A stretch of DNA of 64,000 nucleotides from Isoperla grammatica. Taxonomy: Eukaryota; Arthropoda; Insecta; Plecoptera; Perlodidae. How positions within the stretch are numbered: the stretch's first letter is position 1; every line of letters begins with the position of its first letter. The position numbers were made by a program, and so were the translations under genes. Shown piece after piece: positions 1 to 12,259 of this stretch. The notes below the pieces were generated by a model. That model made no database searches. It worked only from the letters and a program-made list of their open reading frames with translations, and had not been told where the DNA came from. Where the stretch lies: NCBI GenBank assembly GCA_945910005.1, contig OX246741.1, positions 7,630,611-7,694,610 on the forward strand, given 5' to 3'.

Positions 1-642
1 AAGACGGTGAATAGTACTGTCATTGTTATTGCCGCGCCACTGGCTCTGTGTGTAAGATGGACTAGCGCACTGCAGCATCGGAGTGCGCGCGGCTTCGTAC
101 ATCTCTCACTAGGGCTCTTGAAAGCGCTGTCTTACTTACATAGCGTACGCAACGCGTGGCTCGCAATATCAAGCCACGCAAAGTTAATGGTATTTCATCG
201 ATATTTTGAGAACGCTTTAATATGTTGAAAAAATGATTGCTACCCGGGATTTAGTATTGTATCAGTAACACAACAAATTTAAAAAAAAATGTAAATGTAG
301 CGATTTTTAAGTTTATAATTAATTAGTTTAAGCTAAGCTAGCTGTATATATTGCATCATTTTAATACGGTATTTATTGAATTCTGATTGGACGAAGATGA
401 ATACCAATCACGACGGTTGAATCGGTTTGGAGTTTTTCCAAACCCCTGTGCTTTGGAAAACAAGAGCTGTTTTCGTTCAGAACAACTATCGCAAGGTTAG
501 AGAATAAGGGTCCAGGGGATGTACGGATCTTAAGACGGAAGACACCAGCATGGCCGGCCATACAAGAGCCGATCAAAGATCGCACACACGTGACTCGAAC
601 TCTCCGCCAAATACTGCGGCGCGGATAACAAGGGGGTCGATA
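1..642. other. No gene recognised
   Basis: Moderately GC-mixed DNA at 1-230, then AT-rich. Short open frames occur in several phases but show no family motif or paired splice sites. I see no repeat structure until 643. Confidence 0.5.
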
Positions 643-832
643 CACGCACGACGTATATACGCACTTCTTGGGCTGCTACGATAGACAGTGCACAATGTCG
701 AGCCAAGGTCAAGCTTAGCTGACTATCTGTACCTTTACACGCACGACGTATACACGCACTTCTTGGGCTGCTAACATAGACAGTGCACAATGTCGAGCCA
801 AGGTCAAGCTTAGGACAAGTGTAGTATATGTA
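643..832. repeat. Two-copy 95-bp tandem duplication
   Basis: The block starting CACGCACGACGTATA at 643 recurs at 738. Both copies run through CTTCTTGGGCTGCTA and the shared AATGTCGAGCCAAGG to AAGCTTAG, with a few substitutions and small indels. A third trace, CTATCTGTACCTTT, follows near 843. The short open frames across it are by-products of the duplication. Confidence 0.85.
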
Positions 833-2285
833 ACATGTCTGTCTATCTGTACCTTTCGCGCCAAATAGCGAACTCGCGTGTTGTTGAGTGTAATAGTATT
901 AATGTATCGCTGATGATGGCTATACTTCTTTGCTTGCATAAAGTTACATTCTTCTTCTATACGTACTAGCCGACATTGTGACCTTAACGACCCCCCCCCC
1001 GGATTCCCCTTATGACGCATATCCAGAATTATCTGTTCCTCGTATTCTAATTCTAATATTTACCCCTATTACCTGTCATTCAAATTCAATGATGTTCTTC
1101 AGTACTCTCTATGCCTCAAAATATCTCAACTAAATGATCCTTTTAGTAAACCTCTTTTTTCATTTACTTTTTCATCTATTTTCCATTTGTCTCTAGTATC
1201 TACCCAAGAGATCAACTACATTCTTCGGTAGCGCCACATCTCAAATGCCATTCGTACATAATAACATAACATTTGAGTGTGTCTAGCTATAATGTTAACT
1301 GTGCTAAGTATTGCATTTTATGTCACATATTTTTGAGTTCCATGGATTGCGGATGTGCAAAACAATATGATTTATGCACACAAATAAATTCAAAGCCAGT
1401 GTTAAAGATTCAGGCGGCAATTTGTCACGGATTCACAAAAGACGGTTGACAATATTTGGCCGTCGCGCCTTTTGAAAGCGGCCACAAATGTTCGTCAACA
1501 TCCCATAAATTAAACTAGACGACAAATCAAAAATGTGTCGTATTTTTTCAAGTTTTAAGTGTAAAGTATGGCAGCTTTGTGAACGTACAAATCATTTGTA
1601 ACTGGGTTTGTGGTGTCTGTGTCGTTGAACTCATGTGAAACAAGAAAATAAGGTTTTCTATTCTTGTTGCTAACCGAGAACTAGTATTAATTAAGACTTC
1701 AGATACATATCCAACTGTCTGCGTAACTGTTAGCACAATGGCAACTATTAATCATAACCTTAACGATTTGTTATCTGATGGATAAATATTTAGTGCTAAA
1801 CATAGTTCATTTAAAAGATATATGGATGTATCTTAGTCTACGTTTTGAACATACAAAATGTAACATACAAGAAATAGAATCGTTTTCAAAATCAAATCTT
1901 AATTAATATTATCCTATCTAGAGTTAAACTGCATCTATGGGTTGAAAATAAATTTCAATTTTAAATTTAGCATTCCACTAAGCTACATAGAAGGCAAACC
2001 GTAATAAAACAGGAACTAAAATCCATTTAGGGGAAATTAAAATTATTTATGTCCATCCAATTAAATTATTGCAGTGATGATGATAATAAGTCGGGGAAAT
2101 ATCAATTTACGATTATATTTACAGATATGAAGTATTTTTGTCTATTTACTTGTCTCAAATCAAACACCATTGCGCTTATAACGTTTTATTTTCGACATTC
2201 ATATTGACTAAATTATCCTCGACACAGGGCCATGCATCAATTTCATTTAAATCGACCGAATCTACCCCAAGCTGCAGCCACTTAG
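833..2285. other. AT-rich non-coding DNA
   Basis: No coding signature, inverted repeat or tandem array stands out. A short poly-C run lies near 990-1000. Confidence 0.4.
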
Positions 2286-2481
2286 GCCCCGTATTGCCCC
2301 TGGGAGGGCACCTACAATCTCCTATCAAATGTATCGCGTAGACGTTGAGTGTTTCCAAGTCAATAGTTTCTACGAAGTGCTGAAGGCATTCGGAGACAAT
2401 TTGGCGCCACAAGGACGGTTATTATACGTTAAACGTGAATTTGGAGTCGTTTCCGACTATAGACAAACTCTCCAGAGGGTG
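2286..2481 (+). CDS. Candidate orphan internal exon, unknown protein
   Basis: An open stretch is bounded by a plausible 3' splice site (CCACTTAG, ending 2285) and a strong 5' splice site (GTAAGT at 2482). It reads in one frame as roughly 65 residues, including FGDNLAPQGRLLYVKREFG. Local composition is less AT-rich than the flanks. The opposite strand is also open through 2176-2412, reading CRCPPRGNTGPKWLQLGVDS, so strand choice is not secure. I do not recognise a family in either reading. It could be a real exon, or an eroded transposon fragment read on the minus strand. No neighbouring exon was found. Confidence 0.25.
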
Positions 2482-2489
2482 GTAAGTGT

Positions 2490-5143
2490 CTGTGTTACAT
2501 GTAGGAAAGTGGCCGTTTGGCATTGAACCTACTAAGTATAGAGTTTATAAGACAATCTAGATAATGTCCAATTTACATGATAAGAAACTTTTCCCAAGTG
2601 GGAAATAGAAGAAAAATGGTAAATCTGTTACACAAACAGAATATATAATATATTTAATATTTAATTACATTTTAGATGCAACGATACATGTTTAGCTCGT
2701 TGGCCTTGTGGGTTTATGTTTCTGTATAATAACGTTGGTTTGAAATGAATGAGTGAACATGGAAATGGATGGTTATAGACTTAGATAATTAGATTGTTAC
2801 TATAGAGATTTGAATCAAGTGAAGATGAGGAAGGGCAGAAGAAAGAGTTACCTTTGTTTCACATGTTTACTCACTTTTACATTACGCTGAAGTTCTAAAA
2901 TGAACGCAAGATGATGTTGGTTTTAGAAAACGACAGGAGTTATGAGGGGGGTGGGGGGGGGGAGGGGGGGTTACCCGAAAAGAGGTCGGCTTGGCAAGGC
3001 TTTGTTATCTATAAAACATTCTGAAGAATGTGCAAGAGGCAGGGTAATTGGACGAAACAACGAGGTACAAAGCCTACAGCCTACAGCCTACAGGCTTCCG
3101 TGGCTCACATAACTTCTACTATGAGATTGCTTAGTTCGGGGTGGGGTAGAAGGAGGCTACAGGTCTTGTTTTAATGACCCAGGTGAGAGCATGTAATATT
3201 AGTAAGTAGAAAATAACATGGTCATGCCTTGAATACTATACAAAATTACATTTTCAACATCATTAGTTATCCCCTAGGTAATTTATTATTATTTTTTGAA
3301 TTTTGTTTTACAACGTACTGGACGCAGCTATTAGTAATATGACGTCGGCCGAATGAGATACATTACACTTCCCCGGGGTCGTCATAAGGGGAGTCCTGTT
3401 AGGGGTTGGGGGGGGGGGGGGGTCAGGTTGCAAACAGGGCCGGGTTGCATGAGAATTAGAAGAGAGACGAACGACCCCAAGGTTACGGTATATTGTAAGG
3501 TTAATGTCTAAATAAATTATCTCATGCTTGTGCCCTGCATAGTAATCTGTAGACTAAAAACGTTAATTTGATCCGAGATATTTGGCGTGTTATAATTCAC
3601 AATCAAATTTAGCCTTGTTGGGACTCAATTTGATCTGAAGAACATCAAGTTTATATTGAGAATTTAAAACCATTATAACAGCTTATATTGTATATGTTAT
3701 GGTGGGGGGGGGGGGGGGGGGGGTCAAGGGGGGACTGGAGAGAAGAGAATGTAAGGAAGGTTTTGTGGTTTTGCCGATCTCTTGAAGAATACTTTACAAG
3801 GATATTTTAAAAATACATAGGCCTATGGGCAAGGTTTAATGGTTTGGATTCAAATTTATTTATGAGCGATATCTCCGAACACCCAAACAATTGTTGGATA
3901 AAAACGACACAATGGACATATGAGAATGTTTATATATAATCAATTATTCACATTATTATTCATATCAGTCGTTTTGTGCTTTATGTCTCATATTTTGGCA
4001 ACGATGCTAATCGAGACAAGAAGATGCAAAAACAAATGTTATATATCATTATATTAGGTATAGTGGAGTGTGTAAAGGGTCCAAGTTAACGGACCCCAAA
4101 CCGTGGTGGTCTTGTCTGCCGGGTCGCTGCACTAGTTACAACTGATCCAGTCAGTGTTACAAGGTTTGAGTGTGTTAATCGCGTCTATTTGTGCGTCATC
4201 CCGTGATCTCCGCTCGGGCTTGGCCGCGACGGTTTGGCCTCCCGCCACCCCAGTCAATGCACCGACGGTATTCCGACTATTTCCGGACCGCGCGCGACGA
4301 TTTCACGAACCCAGAAACCCAACACGATGACGCAAATCGGCGAGAAAAAACGTTGAGGTTTTTACTCGATTCGCTCTATTTGCTAGTCTCGTGCAATGTT
4401 ACAGAAACGAACGAAAAATGTTGTTTTTATATTAAATTATATACCTTAATTGCAGTCCGCAATGATATAATAATTAGTATAAAAATGCGTGTGTTGCCCC
4501 AATTTAGATAATTAGGGTATTTATGTAATTCTCGATTTTATACATAGAAAATGGAACTAAAAATATCGGCACGTAGTCTACTCACAACTAAACGTTCTAA
4601 GGAAATGTTCGCTAAACAGAATAACATAAACCAATGGAATCATCAAAATGAAAGCTCATATCAATTCTTTATTCTCATCCGAAAAACGTTAATTAAATCG
4701 GAGATGTTATGAACAAGCTTTTGAACACTCCTTTTACTCTCCTTTATCATTCCTAAATTTTAAAGTGAAGAAGCTGGTGGCACCGTACACATAAATAAGT
4801 TATGGAAAGAAAAGAATGGTGATATTACATCTAGAATTGATGCTGTCAGGTCGTGTGAGTATCGTGCTGTGGACTACGTAAGCAGTCAACTGCCGCAACT
4901 GTGCATTACCAAATGAGAACTATCAACTATAGAATGTTTGTGAACTCACCCAGTAGCGAAAGGACTCCGCAGGATATCCAAACGACCATACTCAGTCCGA
5001 CCGATCCAGTACGAACCAACAGTCCAGATGGAGAGACGAAAATTCCAGATCCTGCGAGAGAAAAAAACCAAACAATGAAGATTACACAAAAGAATAGATT
5101 AAAATTTGAATTTTATGGTTTTGGCACAAAGTTTTGTTTAAAT
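2490..5143. other. Gene-free stretch with poly-G tracts
   Basis: Contains G-rich runs at about 2944-2968, 3408-3422 and 3704-3723, and a moderately GC-rich patch at 4080-4340. A 106-codon open frame starts at 4191 but has no recognisable motif or splice context. The rest is AT-rich. Confidence 0.4.
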
Positions 5144-6326
5144 CCTCTCGACCACAACGTAACGCCTTTTGTCTTCTAGGGCAGTGTTTTTTTTTTTTAC
5201 TTTTGTCTTCATTCTCTTCCCAGCAATAAAATGTCATAGGTAAATTGAATACTCTACCAGAATTGATTTAAATTTAAAATCTATGCACATGACATGTTTC
5301 AATTTAATGATATTTTAATAAAACAGAAATATTTACAATACGGCTGCTCGTAACTGTCAAGAAAATAAAAATATTTTCTTTCGTTATAAATTATATTGTT
5401 CACGCGTTCGTCAGAGCTTGCAGCCCAGTGGAGGTCCTGACCCGTCCTCTAGAACATTGTTCTATAGTGGAAGCGGGCGTGTTTAAATGTCAGCGCACGT
5501 GATTACACCCAATAAAAATGTTGACAAAGTGTCAGCACAGAAGAACGAGAGGCACAAGAATGACTCGAGACTCAAGTGACATAAGTGGTTAAAAATGAGA
5601 TCGATGAAACACGTTAAAAGTGAGTGCTGTTCAATTACAGACAAACAATGTAGATTAAGGAAATTAATTGCTACAGACAAGAAAAAACAAGTGTCCGAAT
5701 TTGAATGTGTTGTTTGCCATTGAGCCCGAGAACATTGTCCTCTCGACCACAACGTAACGCCTTTTGTCTTCTAAGGCAGTGTTTTTTTTTTTTTTACTTT
5801 TGTCTTCATTCTCTTCCCAGCAATAAAATGTCATAGGTAAATTGAATACTCTACCAAAATCGATTTAAATTTAAAATGTATGCACATGACACGTTTCAAT
5901 TTAATGATATTTTAATAAAACAAAAATATATACAATGCGGCTGCTCGGAACTGTCAATAAAATAAAAATATTTTTTTCGCTCTAAATTATATTGTGGATT
6001 TCGTCAGAGCTTGCAGCCCAGTTGAAGTCCTGACCCGTCCTCGAGAACATTGTTCTATATAGCGGAAGTGGGCGTGTTTAAATGTCAGCGCTCATGATTA
6101 CACCCAATAAAAATGTTGACAAAGTGTCAGCACAGAAGAACGAGAGGCACAAGAATGACTCGAGACTCAAGTGACATAAGTGGTTAAAAATGAGATCGAT
6201 GAAACACTTTAAAAGTGAGTGCTGTTCAATTACAGACAAACAATGACGATGGTAAGAAAATTAATTGCTACAGACAAGAAAAAACAAGTGTCCGAATTTG
6301 AATATGTTGTTTGTATTGCCATTGGA
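5144..6326. repeat. 595-bp tandem duplication (two copies)
   Basis: The segment beginning CCTCTCGACCACAACG at 5144 recurs at 5739. The copies are near-identical through a T-rich run, CTTCCCAGCAATAAAATG and CAGAGCTTGCAGCCCAG to GACAAGAAAAAACAAGTG. They differ by scattered substitutions, small indels and a four-base change near the 3' end. No terminal inverted repeat or ORF explains it. The short open frames at 4901-5179 and 6219-6434 cross its edges and are not supported as genes. Confidence 0.85.
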
Positions 6327-7027
6327 TCCACTTTCCCACTCACTAAAAGTTGTGTTTATTTTATGTCTGCTGAACATAGTGTAACCGACGAATGTACAAG
6401 CTTTGAGCCTGCGTCTGTGTATGTTGTGATATGAAACGACCTTTCGAAATCCGTCTACTCAGATCTGACACCAAACCGCGAGTGCTGTGCATTTGAAATT
6501 AAATAATACATACTCAAATAAATGGATTGTTAATAATGCCTCCGCCCTCCCCCCCCCCCCCCCGTTTGTTATAATCCAATTAGATTAATAGACCAGTATA
6601 TCCTAAGTAATTACGAATTAACATAAGGCGGCAAGAGAAAATACCTAGCGTGAAACGAATTTTAATAGCATTTAATTTACCTGCATGACTTTTTACTTTA
6701 GTAGCGAAAACTATGGTTTTGAATTTTGATTGTAAATCTGACTGAATTTATGATTAATTTATGATTAAGGGTTAGAAGTGCACAAGTGGCAACACTTATA
6801 CTGCAAACCTTTAATAATAATCCAACCATATGTAACGAACATGTATTTTATATGCTATTACTAATAAATAAATAAATAAAAAATCACTTTTGGTGGAGGT
6901 GCCGGGTTAATATGTCATGCAACAGTTGATCTAGATTAACTAATCGAGATCAAGTACGTAAATCAGATTTCGAAACGTATTGTTTATTTTTATTTTTTGT
7001 GTGTTAGTAGAACGTATTACATGTAAG

Positions 7028-7216
7028 GGCTGGTCCACACAGATTTTTAAGACATACGATTTAAGGTTTAACGCGTAGTCGTAAAGTTGGATCATAGGAA
7101 ACACGTACTGGCGTTCACACTAAGTTTTAGTTTTAAGACGTTGTTTTCATTGTTGTTTTTAAAACAACTTCTTAAAACCTTATGCATTATGTCTTAAAAA
7201 TCTGTGTGGACCAGCC
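7028..7216. mobile_element. 189-bp MITE with ~28-bp TIRs
   Basis: Left end GGCTGGTCCACACAGATTTT and right end AAAATCTGTGTGGACCAGCC are exact inverse complements, and the match continues to about 28 bp. The element is flanked by GTAAG at 7023-7027 and 7217-7221, so a 5-bp duplication is the simplest reading; a TA duplication with slightly longer ends is the alternative. It has no coding capacity. The superfamily is unresolved because a 5-bp site duplication is unusual for common MITEs. Confidence 0.8.
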
Positions 7217-7796
7217 GTAAGTGAGACTAAAATACCGGAATGAATAGACATTACTAGACAATATGTCTTTGGGACGCAGATGAATGCCTTATATATTCAT
7301 GTGAACGGAGCTTTAAATGTACAAGAATTTAAGACCACAATGGATAAAGTCGTGAATGTGTTGTTATTGTTGTTATTGTTTAGATAAAGCATCATCGGAT
7401 ACAATAAGATTGTCCACAACTAACTCATCTTCACACTTGGGTGATGTGCGCATGTGTGATGCTCCCTTGAGTAGTTTAATTAGTTGTCTAATTGCTTGCT
7501 GAGGTGTTTACCTGACAATAAGCCACAAATAGCCGTTGTCAATGGCCCAAGTAGATTTATGGACATTTTAATTATAGTTTTCTAATTATAGAGACGGGTT
7601 AATTGGAACACCTTTCGTCAGTGGTATTAGGAGGTGGCATTGTCTCGTGCTTAGAATGTCAGTCAGACTGTCAGATTGCCTTTCAGACGGATGAGCTTAA
7701 TGACTGACTGACTGACTTACTGGATGGCTAACTGTACGTGTGGTTAAATTGTTAAGGTGATTGTCTTTCTAACTTACTGGTTGAACTGTTAATGTG

Positions 7797-7942
7797 ACTG
7801 ACTGACGCTGGCTGACTGACTGACTGACTGACTGACTGACTGACTGACTGACTGACTGACTGACTGACTGACTGACTGACTGACTGACTGACTGACTGAC
7901 TGACTGACTGACTGGTTGACTGACTGACTGACTGACTGACTG
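7797..7942. repeat. (GACT)n microsatellite
   Basis: A long run of the tetranucleotide GACT/TGAC with a few interruptions (for example GGTTGAC near 7914). Degenerate flanking copies such as TGACTGACTGACTTACTGG extend from about 7700. Confidence 0.95.
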
Positions 7943-8032
7943 TGTGGTTAAATTGTTAAGGTGATGGTCTATCTGACTGACTGGGTTACTATCTGACTTA
8001 CTGACTTTGTGGTTGAACTGTTAATGTGAATG

Positions 8033-8292
<260 letters not shown>

Positions 8293-8922
8293 ATGGACGA
8301 CAAAGTTTCTAGTTTCTATATAGTTTATTTCTTAAGTCAAAACACTAACTCGATCCCTAGTTTTCAAACTTGTTTGCAAGTACTTTAAAACTCGTCATGT
8401 TTATCTCTTGAAACGAGTAACTAGTTGTGTCCGATGTTAGCGAGGGCTTCAAAAGCACTTGAACTCGTGCAGCCTGTTTGTGTCTATACCGTTCATTGAA
8501 CAGAACACATCGACTCGAAAGTAGAAAATACTGTTATTTTATCCAATCCAGGCTCGCTATAGGTAAATTAACTAGAGTTAGTTTATTACCTTCCATGTCA
8601 CTGGTTGTAGAGAAACATTGGTATGGCGCATTTTATTGTTGGCGTATTTGCAGTCAGTAAATACAAATAGATTAACATACCCAAAGTTTCGTTATATTCT
8701 ATTCACAACTTGTTTAATGGAAAAGTTGTTCAGCTGGGATTGGATTTGTATATGAGAATTCACAAACTCGTGTTCCTAAAACACACGGATACCACTCGGC
8801 TGTTCTGAATGTATCGTATCACAGATCTGTGAGTACTGAATAGTGAACACGCCTATGACGTCACAGCTATCTTTACCATTACCCTCGCAATGACAGAAGA
8901 TCCTGTGATGATTCACGTGTTA
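8293..8922. other. Gene-free spacer
   Basis: AT-rich DNA with no supported coding, repeat or structured element. Confidence 0.4.
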
Positions 8923-8989
8923 ATGCGCCCAGAATACAACAACTTATCTCACTGCCAGTGACATAAGTATTGTTGTATTCTGAGCGCAT
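8923..8989. repeat. Imperfect stem-loop, ~30-bp arms
   Basis: ATGCGCCCAGAATACAACAA on the left pairs with TTGTTGTATTCTGAGCGCAT on the right, apart from single mismatches, and the arms continue with ACTTAT/ATAAGT. It directly abuts the perfect palindrome that begins at 8990. Confidence 0.85.
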
Positions 8990-9050
8990 CGTACCTTAAA
9001 AATTAATAAAACCCAGTGAGTCACTGGGTTTTATTAATTTTTAAGGTACG
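8990..9050. repeat. Perfect 61-bp palindrome
   Basis: Arms of 30 bp (starting CGTACCTTAAAAATTAATAA) are exact inverse complements around a single central G at 9020. Having no mismatch implies recent origin or ongoing arm-to-arm correction. With the neighbouring stem-loop it could form two adjacent cruciforms. No protein or RNA family is implied. Confidence 0.95.
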
Positions 9051-9330
9051 ACTTATATTAAATAATATCAGTGGTTCTAGTAATGATTATTTCAACACTA
9101 TAGACAGAGCAGTTAACTTGTTATAACAAGTCATACATAAAATGATTCAACAATGCTTTTTTGTTTTGTCAACTTCAACGGGCGAAAAACTAAATTGGAT
9201 TCCGAATAGCGTTAACTTTCACAGTTTGAGCTTATATACAATACAAAACATAAGAACAGAATCTCAAAGAAATTATAATATATTTATTTTAAAAATGTAT
9301 AAATCTAAAAATAAAAAAAAATAAAAGGTG

Positions 9331-11804
9331 TACTCACCTATCATGGTGCCAACGATTAGAGCCACCCCACTGAAGAGTCCCACCCGTCTCTTGAGGTGAA
9401 GAGGGGGGGACTAGTATATACCATGCATGTACTCACCTATCATGGTGCCAACGATTAGAGCCACCCCACTGAAGAGTCCCACCCGTCTCTTGAGGTGAAG
9501 AGGGAGGGACTAGTATATACCATGCATGTACTCACCTATCATGGTGCCAACGATTAGAGCCACCCCACTGAAGAGTCCCACCCGTCTCTTGAGGTGAAGA
9601 GGGGGGGACTAGTATATACCATGCATGTACTCACCTATCATGGTGCCAACGATTAGAGCCACCCCACTGAAGAGTCCCACCCGTCTCTTGAGGTGAAGAG
9701 GGGGGGACTAGTATATACCATGCATGTACTCACCTATCATGGTGCCAACGATTAGAGCCACCCCACTGAAGAGTCCCACCCGTCTCTTGAGGTGAAGAGG
9801 GGGGGACTAGTATATACCATGCATGTACTCACCTATCATGGTGCCAACGATTAGAGCCACCCCACTGAAGAGTCCCACCCGTCTCTTGAGGTGAAGAGGG
9901 GGGGACTAGTATATACCATGCATGTACTCACCTATCATGGTGCCAACGATTAGAGCCACCCCACTGAAGAGTCCCACCCGTCTCTTGAGGTGAAGAGGGA
10001 GGGACTAGTATATACCATGCATGTACTCACCTATCATGGTGCCAACGATTAGAGCCACCCCACTGAAGAGTCCCACCCGTCTCTTGAGGTGAAGAGGGGG
10101 GGACTAGTATATACCATGTATGTACTCACCTATCATGGTGCCAACGATTAGAGCCACCCCACTGAAGAGTCCCACCCGTCTCTTGAGGTGAAGAGGGGGG
10201 GACTAGTATATACCATGCATGTACTCACCTATCATGGTGCCAACGATTAGAGCCACCCCACTGAAGAGTCCCACCCGTCTCTTGAGGTGAAGAGGGGGGG
10301 ACTAGTATATACCATGCATGTACTCATCTATCATGGTGCCAACGATTAGAGCCACCCCACTGAAGAGTCCCACCCGTCTCTTGAGGTGAAGAGGGGGGGA
10401 CTAGTATATACCATGCATGTACTCACCTATCATGGTGCCAACGATTAGAGCCACCCCACTGAAGAGTCCCACCCGTCTCTTGAGGTGAAGAGGGAGGGAC
10501 TAGTATATACCATGCATGTACTCACCTATCATGGTGCCAACGATTAGAGCCACCCCACTGAAGAGTCCCACCCGTCTCTTGAGGTGAAGAGGGGGGGACT
10601 AGTATATACCATGTATGTACTCACCTATCATGGTGCCAACGATTAGAGCCACCCCACTGAAGAGTCCCACCCGTCTCTTGAGGTGAAGAGGGGGGGACTA
10701 GTATATACCATGCATGTACTCACCTATCATGGTGCCAACGATTAGAGCCACCCCACTGAAGAGTCCCACCCGTCTCTTGAGGTGAAGAGGGGGGGACTAG
10801 TATATACCATGCATGTACTCACCTATCATGGTGCCAACGATTAGAGCCACCCCACTGAAGAGTCCCACCCGTCTCTTGAGGTGAAGAGGGGGGGACTAGT
10901 ATATACCATGCATGTACTCACCTATCATGGTGCCAACGATTAGAGCCACCCCACTGAAGAGTCCCACCCGTCTCTTGAGGTGAAGAGGGGGGGACTAGTA
11001 TATACCATGCATGTACTCACCTATCATGGTGCCAACGATTAGAGCCACCCCACTGAAGAGTCCCACCCGTCTCTTGAGGTGAAGAGGGGGGGACTAGTAT
11101 ATACCATGCATGTACTCACCTATCATGGTGCCAACGATTAGAGCCACCCCACTGAAGAGTCCCACCCGTCTCTTGAGGTGAAGAGGGGGGGACTAGTATA
11201 TACCATGCATGTACTCACCTATCATGGTGCCAACGATTAGAGCCACCCCACTGAAGAGTCCCACCCGTCTCTTGAGGTGAAGAGGGGGGGACTAGTATAT
11301 ACCATGCATGTACTCACCTATCATGGTGCCAACGATTAGAGCCACCCCACTGAAGAGTCCCACCCGTCTCTTGAGGTGAAGAGGGAGGGACTAGTATATA
11401 CCATGCATGTACTCACCTATCATGGTGCCAACGATTAGAGCCACCCCACTGAAGAGTCCCACCCGTCTCTTGAGGTGAAGAGGGGGGGACTAGTATATAC
11501 CATGCATGTACTCACCTATCATGGTGCCAACGATTAGAGCCACCCCACTGAAGAGTCCCACCCGTCTCTTGAGGTGAAGAGGGGGGGACTAGTATATACC
11601 ATGCATGTACTCACCTATCATGGTGCCAACGATTAGAGCCACCCCACTGAAGAGTCCCACCCGTCTCTTGAGGTGAAGAGGGAGGGACTAGTATATACCA
11701 TGCATGTACTCACCTATCATGGTGCCAACGATTAGAGCCACCCCACTGAAGAGTCCCACCCGTCTCTTGAGGTGAAGAGGGGGGACTAGTATATACCATG
11801 CATG
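9331..11804 (-). repeat. 99-bp minisatellite duplicating an exon end and its splice donor
   Basis: About 25 tandem units of 99 bp (TACTCACC at 9331, 9430, 9529 and so on), nearly identical. On the minus strand each unit holds about 64 nt identical to the 3' end of the adjacent SLC7 exon (reading PLHLKRRVGLFSGVALIVG), then the intact donor ATAG|GTGAGT, then about 30 nt of intron ending in a C-tract. The unit is a multiple of three, but every copy carries an in-frame TAG about eight codons past the donor, so intron retention would truncate the protein. Variants (GGGAGGG, CATGTATG, CTCATC) mark individual units and recur at 495-bp spacing in part of the array. Confidence 0.97.
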
Positions 11805-11811
11805 TACTCAC

Positions 11812-12087
11812 CTATCATGGTGCCAACGATTAGAGCCACCCCACTGAAGAGTCCCACCCGTCTCTTGAGGTGAAGAGGGTCGTCCTCAGCTGAGCCCGCC
11901 CCCTCCAACTTGTCCCCCAGAGAGATTGCCATGTCGGAGACCGCATCGCCCGCTTCTCCCCCCGACCCCCCATCCCCCCCGCTCCCCCCGACCATGACGC
12001 TCCCCCCGTCCCCGACGCTGTCGCTCCCACTACGGGAGTCATGATTGACGCGATAATGGACTCCGCTATCCTTGGGGACAGTAGTTT
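11812..12087 (-). CDS. SLC7-family amino-acid transporter, N-terminal exon
   Basis: The exon is bounded by a 3' splice site on the minus strand (TCTCCGGTTTCAG) and the donor ATAG|GTGAGT, with phase 1 at both ends. It encodes about 92 residues: a Ser/Gly-rich, probably disordered cytoplasmic tail (VMVGGSGGDGGSGGEAGDAV), then PLHLKRRVGLFSGVALIVG and TMIG. This ending matches the start of transmembrane helix 1 in heterodimeric (LAT-type) SLC7 transporters, where the next exon normally continues S/A-G-I-F. These proteins exchange amino acids at the plasma membrane with an SLC3 partner. The remaining exons were not found, and the exact SLC7 member cannot be assigned. The exon's 3' end is the source of the downstream 99-bp array. 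Confidence 0.85.
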
Positions 12088-12201
12088 CTGAAACCGGAGA
12101 CACAACACAATTAATGTTATGCAAACAACACCTTCACGGGTATAGTTGTCCCAAGACTACCTTACATAAAAATGCTTTCTTCACAGGCGAGGCGACGGGT
12201 T

Positions 12202-12253
12202 CGTAGCCAATCAGCGATCGGCATTGGGGCGGGCGGTTCGCTGGTTGGCTACG
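12202..12253. repeat. Short imperfect hairpin
   Basis: CGTAGCCAATCAGCGA pairs with TCGCTGGTTGGCTACG across a GC-rich loop. It may be a remnant of a small fold-back repeat; a related AGCCAATC-type stem lies inside the fold-back at 37.9 kb. Confidence 0.6.
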
Positions 12254-12259
12254 ACTGCC

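Noticed and set aside
4191..4511. 106-codon open frame in a locally GC-rich patch
   Set aside because: No recognisable motif, and its second half is AT-rich low-complexity sequence.
9331..11804. CRISPR-like regular repeat
   Set aside because: Units are contiguous with no unique spacers and derive from the adjacent exon, so it is a minisatellite.
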